Shown here piece by piece: positions 54,016 to 62,432 of a stretch of DNA of 64,000 nt; the stretch's first letter is position 1, and each line of letters starts with the position of its first letter. A model generated the notes under the pieces. That model did no database searches. It saw only the letters and a list, made by a program, of their open reading frames with translations, and had not been told where the DNA came from. The translations under genes were made by a program, and so were the position numbers. The stretch covers positions 434,001-498,000 of the forward strand of contig NZ_FUZI01000001.1 of assembly GCF_900166965.1 (NCBI RefSeq). The letters are read 5' to 3'. This DNA comes from Photobacterium piscicola. GTDB lineage: Bacteria; Pseudomonadota; Gammaproteobacteria; Enterobacterales; Vibrionaceae.

Positions 54016-54711
54016 ATGTCTACTACAACAAGCAAAAACCCTTTGTTATTCTCTCTTTTAGCGCTTATTGCTGGTGGTGTTATCGGCTGTGGTGTTGGAA
54101 TGAAAATAGAAAAAAGCGCAAGTGCTCCGAACTTATTGACTTGTCAGCAGCAAGTACAAGCTCAAACGGAACAAATTAAAAAGAGTGAACAGCAATATCA
54201 ATTATTGGTAGCAAGTAATGAGAAACAAAGTCATCAATTAGAGCAGACAATAAAAGATCTAACTGTAATGACAGAATTAGTGGATAAGCAAAAAAAGGAG
54301 TTTTCAGCTCAGTTAGCATTGCTTACACAGAAAAAACAAAAATTAGTGGCAACCAAACAAAAGTTAGAAGTGACGAAAAAGAAATTGAATACTGAAGTGG
54401 TAAAATTACAAACTACCACCACCAAGCAACAAGTGGTGATTGATAAATCTCAGCAGTATTTTAAACGCCAAGCAGAAATGCAGGCTAATGTTAAAGCAAC
54501 CCAAGCTAATATTACAGAGTTAAAACAAGCGGCAAAAGGCTTTAAAAAAGCATGTGATGAGTTTAAGTCAGGTAATAGTTGGAATTGGGTTTCACAAAAA
54601 GATTGCGATAATTATGATCAGCAATTGGGATTATTAAAAGATAAACAAGCATTATTAGGTGCTCAACAGCAGGCACTAGCTGTTATTAATGCTGAAATTG
54701 GTAAGAAATAA
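54016..54711 (+). CDS. Membrane-anchored coiled-coil protein of unknown function
   Basis: 231 residues from ATG 54016, which follows GGAGA at ideal spacing; the ATG 15 bases earlier contains that site. It has an N-terminal hydrophobic segment (LLFSLLALIAGGVIGCGVGM, residues 10-29) that could anchor it. A long coiled-coil follows (about 45-150) with repeats such as QKKQKLVATKQKLEVTKKKL, then a C-terminal helical part with a cysteine pair (KKACDEFK and QKDCDNY) likely disulfide-linked. The C in VIGC is not a good lipobox. The length and layout resemble many inner-membrane-tethered periplasmic coiled-coils; no family recognised. Confidence 0.7.
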   Translation: MSTTTSKNPLLFSLLALIAGGVIGCGVGMKIEKSASAPNLLTCQQQVQAQTEQIKKSEQQYQLLVASNEKQSHQLEQTIKDLTVMTELVDKQKKEFSAQLALLTQKKQKLVATKQKLEVTKKKLNTEVVKLQTTTTKQQVVIDKSQQYFKRQAEMQANVKATQANITELKQAAKGFKKACDEFKSGNSWNWVSQKDCDNYDQQLGLLKDKQALLGAQQQALAVINAEIGKK

Positions 54712-54734
54712 ATTGAGTTTGGGTAATTGATAAT

Positions 54735-54762
54735 AAAAGTAGCTGCCATGACAGCTACTTTT
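54735..54762. terminator. Bidirectional terminator
   Basis: An 11-base-pair perfect stem (AAAAGTAGCTG / CAGCTACTTTT) with a 6-base loop, between the convergent coiled-coil and FAD oxidoreductase genes. Confidence 0.9.
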
Positions 54763-54766
54763 ATTG

Positions 54767-56266
54767 TTATTCGTGATTATTTATATTGTGATCAATAGGG
54801 CGGGCAAGAGAGGTAGGAAAACCCCGCTCAGCGGCTAATTTTTCAGCATACGTAACAACATCGTGTAGGCTTAATTGTTGAGATACTGGAAATTCATTTT
54901 CACGGGTTTGCAGTGTCGGTTGTGGAATTAAATCTAAAGCGGCTAGCTGATCAATAATAGCATCAGCAACAGATAATGCAGATGATGCTTTCACAATTTC
55001 AGAACGCGCATAACGTTGATGTGAATAAGAAACATCGGCCGCGCGTAATGTTGGATCATTGCCTGGAATTTGTTGCGCGCCAAATAATGGTTTCCCACCG
55101 ACAGTTGCTTGTTCAAATTTACCGACAAACTGCGCCATATGATTAATTGCGCGCTGAGTGCGTTGTTCAATCTCTGGTTGTGACCAATGTTGCTGCAATT
55201 TCTCTTTAAAAGACGCATCTAATTGTGGCTGAGCACTGGTTGCATTTGATGACACTAATCCATTTTTAAACAGTGTAATGTCTTGTGTCATACCATGCAG
55301 TTGAAAATAGCCATCAGGGTATGGGGTTAATTGTGCCATACCATTAGGGGTGCCACGCTCACCATGGAAAATGACTTCTGGCCATTGAGCATCACATTGT
55401 GACCAGTGAGTAATATAAGCTGCTTTAAATTCAACCATGCGTTGACGTGGAATATGCGCTAAGTCATCAATGGTTCCTGTACGGTAACCGCCAGCATTTA
55501 CTAAATAATCAACATTAACTTGGTGTTGTTGATTAGTTGAATTTTGATAGTTAACTTGCCAACCTGTGCCTTGTTCTCGTTCAGCTAAAGAGATCACTTT
55601 GCTATTAGTATGTACATGGCATTGTGTCAGTTTGTCTAATGCTAAAGTCAAGGTTGCAGCAATTCTAAAGACACTTAAACCATATTCTTGCACCATGACT
55701 AATGGGAATTTGAATTGATCTAAATTAATCGATTTAGCGACAGGGATCATCCATTGATCTGGCGTTAGCGGATGTTCAGGATTAGCTTGTAATGCAAGAG
55801 ACTCTAAGTCATGGCGTTGATACAATTTAAAGTAATCTTTTGGCTCACCAAGAACACGGTTTTTAGAATCCTGTTCGACAAGTGTTTGGTAAGTTTGTTG
55901 TAATAACGTTAGGCGGGGTAATAAGTCACTGGGGTTGCCTGCATCATTACAAGGAATTGCAATAACGGTCGGTCTGATATTGGTGGTGTGACGGTAAACG
56001 CGTAACGTATCAATAGATTGCTTGAGTAACGTTATGCATTGTTGATCTGATATTTCACGATAAAGATTACCGCCTGCATGCAAGTGGCAAATTGGAGGAC
56101 CATTAACTAGGCTTTTTCCTTCCTCAAAAAGTTGAACATGAATACCTTGTTCAGCTAATCGAAGTGCAATAGTTGATCCTGCTATACCACCACCAATAAT
56201 ACCCACAGTTGTTGGTAAATTTGAGTGGGGCAAGGATGTTATTTTACTTTTAATTAAATTCATCAT
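54767..56266 (-). CDS. FAD-dependent oxidoreductase (DAO family)
   Basis: 499 residues. The N-terminal dinucleotide-binding motif TVGIIGGGIAGSTIALRLAEQGIHVQLFEEG is near residues 20-50, and NAGGYRTG near 255 completes the FAD site of D-amino-acid-oxidase-like enzymes. GKPLFGAQQIPGNDPTLRAADVSYSHQRYARSEIVKASSAL near residue 400 is the C-terminal FAD segment. It is larger than glycine or sarcosine oxidases and the substrate cannot be told. No signal peptide or membrane segment is visible. It is single and divergent from the OmpA-family gene, with a 555-base gap. Confidence 0.78.
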   Translation of the reverse strand: MMNLIKSKITSLPHSNLPTTVGIIGGGIAGSTIALRLAEQGIHVQLFEEGKSLVNGPPICHLHAGGNLYREISDQQCITLLKQSIDTLRVYRHTTNIRPTVIAIPCNDAGNPSDLLPRLTLLQQTYQTLVEQDSKNRVLGEPKDYFKLYQRHDLESLALQANPEHPLTPDQWMIPVAKSINLDQFKFPLVMVQEYGLSVFRIAATLTLALDKLTQCHVHTNSKVISLAEREQGTGWQVNYQNSTNQQHQVNVDYLVNAGGYRTGTIDDLAHIPRQRMVEFKAAYITHWSQCDAQWPEVIFHGERGTPNGMAQLTPYPDGYFQLHGMTQDITLFKNGLVSSNATSAQPQLDASFKEKLQQHWSQPEIEQRTQRAINHMAQFVGKFEQATVGGKPLFGAQQIPGNDPTLRAADVSYSHQRYARSEIVKASSALSVADAIIDQLAALDLIPQPTLQTRENEFPVSQQLSLHDVVTYAEKLAAERGFPTSLARPIDHNINNHE

Positions 56267-56821
56267 ACTTGAACACGTAAATCAGCTAAAAACAACAAAA
56301 GGATTTATTTAATATAGACATGCACAATAAATCCTTTGAATGGATAAGTTGAACTATTTTACGTTGTAATAAGGTAAAGAGAAATAGCAGTGAATTAAAA
56401 TCCCATTAAAAGGCTATTTATAGCATTGTTATAGGATTTTTTTTGTTGATGCTATGTTTAATTCTTTATTGGTATGGCAAAATTTTTAATTTTATTGTGT
56501 TGGTTTTGTTATTTTATTTAAGTATGTTTACTGTGTTTTATAATGATGGCAGCAATATTAGTTATGTTCTTAAAAAATATTTTTTGTTGATTTTGAATAA
56601 ATATAGAAAAACAATATCCTAATAAAGTCTTTATTATCAGTTAGTTGTGGTTTTTATCTGTTTGGGGTATTTATTTATTCTGGATTTTTATTTTTTCTTT
56701 TGCTAGATTTAATTTTGTTTTTTGAACTTAAAGATAAAAATATGGTCGTGAATTATATTTTTATGTTGAGACATCGAAAAATAGCAGTAGTAGTGGTAAC
56801 AAATATAATAAAGGATAAATA
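56267..56821. other. 555-base AT-rich intergenic region upstream of ompA-type gene
   Basis: Long AT-rich gap with many T runs on the plus strand, holding no convincing gene. The OmpA-type gene likely has its promoter and a long leader here, as is common for strongly expressed porins. AAGGATAAATA just before the ATG is its ribosome site. Confidence 0.5.
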
Positions 56822-57862
56822 ATGTCTAAAATTAATCTAGTGGTTTTACCTCTTGCACTTCTTGTTTCAGGTGCAGTAAACGCAGCAACAGAAAACCCAT
56901 TCTATGCGGGTGCTCGTGCTGGTGGTGTTCATTATTCTGATTTCGATGCGAAAGCAGGTGATCTACACTCAAACCCAAATCAATCTCTTTCAATCGACAA
57001 AGATGATTTTGCTGGTGGTATCTTCATGGGTTACAACGTAACACCATGGTTTGCTGTTGAAACTGGTTACACTTGGTTAGGCGAAGTTACTCTTAAGAAT
57101 GATGACCATCATGACGCTGGTAAAATTGAACAGCAAGTTATCGATCTTGTTGGTAAATTTACTTACCAAGCGACAGATTCTTTAGATGTTTACACTAAAG
57201 TCGGTGGTGCATGGCAGTTCTCTCGTTACAAAGATAACAACATCTCAGATCGTGACGATAGCTTAATCGCTACAGCGGGCCTTGGTGCTGAATATCATTT
57301 CACAAAAGACCTTTCTGCTCGTGCTGAATACCAGTACTACCACGATATGGAAGTGAAGCCTGCCGATACTAAACTAAATTGGGATGCACACTACTACGGT
57401 GTGAGCCTTGTTTACGGTTGGGGTGCAGCAGCAGCTGTTGTTCCTGTCGTTGCTGAAGTTGTTGAAGCATCAACAGTTCAACTTGAGCCAATCTCTGCTG
57501 TAATGCCATTTGCATTTGATAGCAACGAGCTATCTGAGCAAGACATGCAGCGTCTTGAACCAATTGCACAGCGTCTCGTGAACTTCCCTGAGTCACAACT
57601 TGTTGTTATTGGTCACACTGATAATTCTGGTGCAGAAGCATACAACCAGAATCTATCTGAAGAGCGTGCACTTACAGTTGCAACGTACTTAACTGAGCAC
57701 TTCAACATTGACCCAAGCCGTGTATCTGCCGAAGGTCGTGGTGAGCTAGATCCAGTTGTATCTAACGATACTTCTGAAGGTCGTGCTCAAAACCGTCGTG
57801 TTGATGTAACGACTCCTGGTTTTGAAATTGAACAAGCAGCTGAAGAAGCTATTGCTCAATAA
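56822..57862 (+). CDS. OmpA-family outer-membrane protein
   Basis: 346 residues: signal peptide (cleavage after VNA near residue 21), an eight-strand OmpA-type beta-barrel (about 25-205), an alanine/valine-rich hinge (AAAAVVPVVAEVVEA), and a C-terminal peptidoglycan-binding OmpA domain (about 225-335). The D and R that bind diaminopimelate in E. coli OmpA are both present: VVIGHTDNSGAEAYNQNLSEERA carries the D in GHTD and the R in SEERA. NRRVDV closes the domain. It should link the outer membrane to the cell wall. Codons look optimised, consistent with high expression. A terminator follows at 57911-57935. Confidence 0.92.
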   Translation: MSKINLVVLPLALLVSGAVNAATENPFYAGARAGGVHYSDFDAKAGDLHSNPNQSLSIDKDDFAGGIFMGYNVTPWFAVETGYTWLGEVTLKNDDHHDAGKIEQQVIDLVGKFTYQATDSLDVYTKVGGAWQFSRYKDNNISDRDDSLIATAGLGAEYHFTKDLSARAEYQYYHDMEVKPADTKLNWDAHYYGVSLVYGWGAAAAVVPVVAEVVEASTVQLEPISAVMPFAFDSNELSEQDMQRLEPIAQRLVNFPESQLVVIGHTDNSGAEAYNQNLSEERALTVATYLTEHFNIDPSRVSAEGRGELDPVVSNDTSEGRAQNRRVDVTTPGFEIEQAAEEAIAQ

Positions 57863-57910
57863 TATTGTTTATTCAATATTAATCGATAAATAACTGTCGA
57901 TACTATTACA

Positions 57911-57935
57911 AAAAAGCGCCTGAAGGGCGCTTTTT
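57911..57935 (+). terminator. Terminator after the first OmpA-type gene
   Basis: AAAAAGCGCC / GGCGCTTTTT stem with a 5-base loop, followed by more Ts on the plus strand. Confidence 0.9.
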
Positions 57936-58130
57936 TTATTCCTTAATCTATTGAAATTTAAATATTTAATAGTAGCTGTTGTCAGTGCTATTGTGCTTAA
58001 TATTTTTATTTGTTCGTGATATCTGCATAACAATAATAAAGTATCCTTTTTCTGACTTATGTTGAGAGTGGTATCATGGTTATTAAATAAAACAGTAACT
58101 GCTATACATAATAAATAAGCGGAGAATATT

Positions 58131-58562
58131 ATGGCGATTTGGCAACGACCGTTTACGTTAGATCTTTTTAATCAGACCTCTAAAAATACATTAGTTGAGC
58201 ACTTAGGGATTGAATACGTTGCTGTTGATGATTCATCATTGTCAGCGACGATGCCTGTTGACTCACGCACACATCAACCATTAGGTATGTTGCATGGCGG
58301 CGCCTCTGTAGTATTAGCCGAAACGTTAGGTTCATTGGCAGCAAACTTTGCCGTTAGCAGTGAATACTATTGTGTGGGCTTAGATATTAATGCGAACCAT
58401 ATTCGTGCGGTTCGTAGTGGTTTTGTTACTGGTAAGGCGACACCGTTGCATCTTGGCGCCACTACACAAGTATGGCAGATTGAAATTCGTGATGAACGTC
58501 AGCGTTTAGTGTGTACTAGCCGTTTAACGATGGCTGTTTTGAAACATAAAAGCAGTAAATAG
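58131..58562 (+). CDS. menI: 1,4-dihydroxy-2-naphthoyl-CoA hydrolase-type thioesterase
   Basis: 143 residues, single hotdog fold. The chain follows E. coli MenI (YdiI) closely: MPVDSRTHQPLGMLHGGASVVLAETLGS contains the catalytic HGG-x-E region, with VGLDINANHIRAVRSG and PLHLGATTQVWQIEIRDE after it. It hydrolyses 1,4-dihydroxy-2-naphthoyl-CoA in menaquinone synthesis, and related acyl-CoAs in vitro. The DUF3389 gene begins one base after its stop, so the two are probably translated together. YbdB/EntH is the main alternative, but no enterobactin genes are near. Confidence 0.85.
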   Translation: MAIWQRPFTLDLFNQTSKNTLVEHLGIEYVAVDDSSLSATMPVDSRTHQPLGMLHGGASVVLAETLGSLAANFAVSSEYYCVGLDINANHIRAVRSGFVTGKATPLHLGATTQVWQIEIRDERQRLVCTSRLTMAVLKHKSSK

Positions 58563-58563
58563 A

Positions 58564-58800
58564 ATGATAGTTACTTTTTCTCAAGGCAAAATTATCGCAA
58601 CACAACATGAAGTTGTTGTTCGAATTGATGGTAATTGTCGAATAATGATGCAAGCACAAGTTGATGAATTAACATTAATTGGTGGTGCTAATGTGATCAC
58701 AGCTGTCGGCAGTGGTTTGAACTGGTCTGTGAAATTAGACACTGATGAACAACTGCAACAGATCGCGACTGAAATAGGTATCGCTATCACCCAATATTAA
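58564..58800 (+). CDS. DUF3389-family small protein
   Basis: 78 residues matching the small DUF3389 family of vibrios: TFSQGKIIATQHEVVVRIDGNCRIMMQAQVDELTLIGGANVI, a compact predominantly beta domain with no signal peptide. The function is unknown. It starts one base after menI, and the same pairing suggests cotranscription; a link to menaquinone chemistry is only a guess. Confidence 0.82.
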   Translation: MIVTFSQGKIIATQHEVVVRIDGNCRIMMQAQVDELTLIGGANVITAVGSGLNWSVKLDTDEQLQQIATEIGIAITQY

Positions 58801-58970
58801 CCGATTAGCTTATTTTTATATTGAATGAGCGAATGGTGATATTTAATGCAACAGAATGATTTTATTTCTATTTACGTATGACAATGAAATGCTATTTTGG
58901 CATTATTGGCTGAGTTTGCAGATCATTGCATTCAAACTTATTCAATATTAATCACGATAAAGTAAATAGT

Positions 58971-59966
58971 ATGTCTAATAAATATTTTGCACTGTTACCA
59001 TTGGCTGTTCTTATTTCTGGTGTAGCTCAGGCTGCACCTGCTAACCCTTATTATGTTGGTGTTCGCTTAGGTGATGCTAATTACTCTCATTTTGAACAAA
59101 ATAATCATGCATCTAACCTTGGTCTAAAGCAAAACGATCTTGGTGCTGGTATCTTTGCAGGTTATAACATTACGCCATGGTTTGCAGTTGAGACGGGCTA
59201 TACTTGGTTAGGCGATGCACAAGTTGATCATCAAAATATTAAGCAACACGCGTTTGATTTAACAGGTAAAGCAACATGGCATGTTAATGATAGCTGGGGC
59301 TTATTCGCGAAGGCGGGTGGTAGCTACATGCTAACGGCTTACCATGGTAATGGTGTGAATGATACTGATGATCATCTTGTTGGTACAGTTGGTGCTGGTG
59401 TTGAATATCAATTAACCGATCATCTATCAACGCGCCTTGAGTACCAGTATTATCATGATTTATCATCAAAGCCTCGTGGTACTGATTTAGCGTATAACTT
59501 TGATACTAACTTCTATGGTCTAAGCCTTGTTTACAACTGGGGTGCGGCACCGGTAGTTGATACGATCGCGCCAGCAATAGCGCAAACAGTGACTATTGAA
59601 CCTTCAACATTATCATTAGATTATGGTGTTAATCAGTATAAATTAACGGCGGAAAATGAGAGAGCACTACAGCCAATGGCTAAACGCTTAACTCGTTACC
59701 CAAGTGCAACGATTGTGGTAACTGGATATACCTCTAATACGGGCACAGCAGCTTATAACCAAGCATTGTCTGAAAAGCGTGCTCATGCTGTGGCATCTGA
59801 GTTAGCAAAATACGTGACAAACCCAACTCAAGTGACAGCACAAGGCATGGGTGAACAGCACCCAATCGCAACCAATGCAACAGCAGAAGGTCGTGCGCAA
59901 AACCGTCGTGTAGAAATTACATCGCCAGCATTAAAAATCGCAACTGAAGCCGCTTCTGAGCGTTAA
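58971..59966 (+). CDS. OmpA-family outer-membrane protein, paralog with altered peptidoglycan site
   Basis: 331 residues from ATG 58971, which gives a standard signal peptide (cleavage after AQA near 20); an upstream frame of 15 codons is unlikely. Domain order is the same as in the first OmpA-type protein: beta-barrel, hinge at AAPVVDTIAPAIAQT, OmpA C-terminal domain. The aspartate that binds diaminopimelate (GHTD in the paralog) is replaced by serine in VVTGYTSNTGTAAYNQ, encoded by TCT, while the arginine in SEKRA remains. Cell-wall binding may therefore be weak or lost. The two genes probably arose by duplication around menI and DUF3389. Confidence 0.9.
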   Translation: MSNKYFALLPLAVLISGVAQAAPANPYYVGVRLGDANYSHFEQNNHASNLGLKQNDLGAGIFAGYNITPWFAVETGYTWLGDAQVDHQNIKQHAFDLTGKATWHVNDSWGLFAKAGGSYMLTAYHGNGVNDTDDHLVGTVGAGVEYQLTDHLSTRLEYQYYHDLSSKPRGTDLAYNFDTNFYGLSLVYNWGAAPVVDTIAPAIAQTVTIEPSTLSLDYGVNQYKLTAENERALQPMAKRLTRYPSATIVVTGYTSNTGTAAYNQALSEKRAHAVASELAKYVTNPTQVTAQGMGEQHPIATNATAEGRAQNRRVEITSPALKIATEAASER

Positions 59967-60048
59967 TCTGTGTTATTAAAACAGGCTGTTATTGAAGAGT
60001 CTGTTATTTAATAAAAATTGCAGTAATAAAAACAATAGTAATAAAAAG

Positions 60049-60078
60049 GCCAGCGATATTGAAATAAGCATCGCTGGC
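60049..60078. terminator. Bidirectional terminator
   Basis: GCCAGCGAT / ATCGCTGGC stem with a 12-base loop, followed by Ts in both directions. It serves the second OmpA-type gene (plus) and the RodA-type gene (minus). Confidence 0.88.
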
Positions 60079-60111
60079 TTTTTTTATCAGATAATCTGAG
60101 TGTTAATGACT

Positions 60112-61203
60112 TTATTTACATGGCGCACAAATAGACTTTTTACGCAGACAAAGTGACATGATCATGCCAAATATTGCCCCTTGCGTAATAATGGCAGAAC
60201 CACCGTAGCTAAAGAAAGGCAGTGGACTTCCCATTACTGGCAACACGCCACTCACCATGCCGATATTAATGAAGCTATAAAGAAAAAAGCTTAATGCAAA
60301 AGCAGCACTGACTAAACGTGCAAATGGTGACTCTGATTGATTTGCTAACCAAATCACTCTAAACGTCATAAAGGCGTAAATCCCCAATAGCAAAACGCTG
60401 CCCCAATATCCCCATTCTTCAGCAAAAGTTGAGAAAATAAAGTCAGTATGGCTTTCTGGAATAAACCCTAAATTACCTTGAGTTGCATCAGTCCAGCCTT
60501 TACCACGAATACCGCCAGAACCAATGGCAATTTTTGATTGGATGATCTGATAACCAGAACCAAGAGGATCAGATTCAGGATCAAGGAACTGTAATACACG
60601 CTTTTTCTGATAGGTTTCCATCACGAAATACCACGCTAGCGGTATAGTTACGCCTATAATACCTAAAACAGTTGAAATTAACTTCCAGCTCATACCCGCA
60701 TAGTAAAGTACAAATAATGCATACAAAATAGTAAAAATAGCACCATCAAGGTCGGGCTGAATAAAAATGAGCCCCGCAGGAATGGCGGTTATCATCAGGC
60801 AAACCAGTACTTTTTTAAGCGTTGGGCGTCCTGCTTCTGCAATTAATACCCATGCAATCATTAATGGAACGGCAATTTTAACTAATTCTGAAGGTTGAAA
60901 GCGAATTGGACCAAGAGCTAACCAGCGTCGAGAGCCATTAGTACTGTCACCACTAACAAACACACCTAGCAAAAAAATCACAGTAATAACAAATAAATAA
61001 GGAGCATAGCGTTGGTAAGTGGCCGGAGGAATGGCGGACATTAGAATCAATACACCAACGGCGAGTATGCCTCGAACAAGGTGACGCTCAATAATAGGTA
61101 CACTAAAGCTACTAGCACTCCATACAGTTAATGAACTAAATGTGATCAAAAGGAGAATTGATATACAGAGTGGTAGATCAAGATAAGGGCGGTATTTATT
61201 CAT
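60112..61203 (-). CDS. RodA/FtsW-family (SEDS) peptidoglycan polymerase paralog
   Basis: A 363-residue membrane protein with about ten helices. The family's features are present: RRWLALGPIRFQPSELVKIAVPLMIAW near residue 92, GSGYQIIQSKIAIGSGGIRGKGWTDATQGNLGFIPESHTDFIFSTFAEEWGYWGS near 220-270 with the catalytic aspartate in HTDF, and GSPLPFFSYGGSAI near 330. It polymerises lipid II glycan chains with a partner class B penicillin-binding protein. It is not next to a pbp2 (mrdA) gene, so it is probably a second copy. The usual QPDLGT segment reads QPDLDGA. Single gene. Confidence 0.88.
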   Translation of the reverse strand: MNKYRPYLDLPLCISILLLITFSSLTVWSASSFSVPIIERHLVRGILAVGVLILMSAIPPATYQRYAPYLFVITVIFLLGVFVSGDSTNGSRRWLALGPIRFQPSELVKIAVPLMIAWVLIAEAGRPTLKKVLVCLMITAIPAGLIFIQPDLDGAIFTILYALFVLYYAGMSWKLISTVLGIIGVTIPLAWYFVMETYQKKRVLQFLDPESDPLGSGYQIIQSKIAIGSGGIRGKGWTDATQGNLGFIPESHTDFIFSTFAEEWGYWGSVLLLGIYAFMTFRVIWLANQSESPFARLVSAAFALSFFLYSFINIGMVSGVLPVMGSPLPFFSYGGSAIITQGAIFGMIMSLCLRKKSICAPCK

Positions 61204-61458
61204 TAAGTACTACTGTAAACCACGCGTAATTGCGCATCGATGATAATTACCGCTACTTTAAAATATTATCGCTTAGCTACAAGAGATATTTTGCAAGAAA
61301 ATGTATTTCTGTCGCAATGGGCGAATAAATAGACAAATTATTGTTTTAAATAGGGCTAATAATCACTGTTGTTGAGTGTTTTTTCGACAGCGTCGCAGTA
61401 TTTAATACTATGCCTCACGTATAATTACTGAAAATAATACAATCGCAGTGGAGTAGAA

Positions 61459-62361
61459 ATGGATCGTTATTACTGGGGTGTTGATTTAGGCGGTACTAAA
61501 ATTGAATGCGCCGTTATTGAGCGTAGCACGGATAAATGTGTAGTAAGAGAGCGCATAGCAACAGAAAGCGATCAAGGTTATGCCCATATTTTAAATCAGA
61601 TTAAATTACTGATTGATAGGTGTGTTGAACAATTAGGCCAACGACCTATCGCGATTGGCTTTGGCACGCCAGGCACGTTAGATCCTTATTATGGTGTGAT
61701 GAAAAACTGTAATTCAACGGCGCTTAATGGCAAACCGCTTGATAAAGATCTTTCCCAGTTATTAGATGCACAAGTGGTATTGGCGAATGACGCGAATTGT
61801 TTTGCGTTAGCTGAAGCCCATTTTGGTGCGGCTAAACGTGTAAAACCGAATGCTGAAGTGGTGTTTGGTATCATCATGGGTACAGGCGTTGGATCGGGTA
61901 TCGTTGTTAATGGCAAAGGCTTATATGGTTGTCATGGTATTGCCGGAGAGTGGGGGCATAACGTGATTGAGCCTAATGGCGCCCTTTGTTATTGCGGTCA
62001 ATCAGGGTGTTTAGAAACCGTTATTTCAGGTAAAGGTTTAGAACGGTTCTACTTTGAACAATCTGGCGTTGAATTATCATTACCAGAAATTGTGGCACGC
62101 ACGGCTGATGATGAACATGCTCAAGCAACGATGGCTAGAATGTCACATTACTTTGGTATTGCTGCGGCACAGATTATTAATGTGCTTGATCCTGATGTGA
62201 TTGTTATCGGTGGCGGTGTGGGCAACATTGATGCCTTATACCAACACGCTCAACAAGCCATATTGCCACATTTATTTAATGGCGAATTAAACACCCAGAT
62301 TGTGAAACCAGATTTAGGTGACAGCGCAGGTGTCTTTGGTGCTGCGGCATTAGTGAAGTAA
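61459..62361 (+). CDS. ROK-family sugar kinase (fructokinase Mak-like)
   Basis: 300 residues. ATP-binding DLGGTK is near residues 9-14, the ROK zinc site is formed by EWGHN and CYCGQSGCLET near 170-190, and VMKNCNSTALNGKPLDKDL near 80 matches E. coli Mak. The sugar-binding LANDANCFALAEAHFGAA follows. It phosphorylates a hexose in the cytoplasm, probably fructose by similarity, with N-acetylglucosamine or glucose as alternatives. The gene stands alone and is followed by a 16-base-pair terminator. Confidence 0.86.
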   Translation: MDRYYWGVDLGGTKIECAVIERSTDKCVVRERIATESDQGYAHILNQIKLLIDRCVEQLGQRPIAIGFGTPGTLDPYYGVMKNCNSTALNGKPLDKDLSQLLDAQVVLANDANCFALAEAHFGAAKRVKPNAEVVFGIIMGTGVGSGIVVNGKGLYGCHGIAGEWGHNVIEPNGALCYCGQSGCLETVISGKGLERFYFEQSGVELSLPEIVARTADDEHAQATMARMSHYFGIAAAQIINVLDPDVIVIGGGVGNIDALYQHAQQAILPHLFNGELNTQIVKPDLGDSAGVFGAAALVK

Positions 62362-62376
62362 ATTGTAAGTAATAAT

Positions 62377-62414
62377 AAAAAGGCGTAATAGCAATGTCGC
62401 TATTACGCCTTTTT
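62377..62414. terminator. Bidirectional terminator
   Basis: A perfect 16-base-pair stem (AAAAAGGCGTAATAGC / GCTATTACGCCTTTTT) with a 6-base loop, between the convergent ROK kinase and MFS genes. Confidence 0.95.
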
Positions 62415-62432
62415 AATAGGGTATGATTATAC

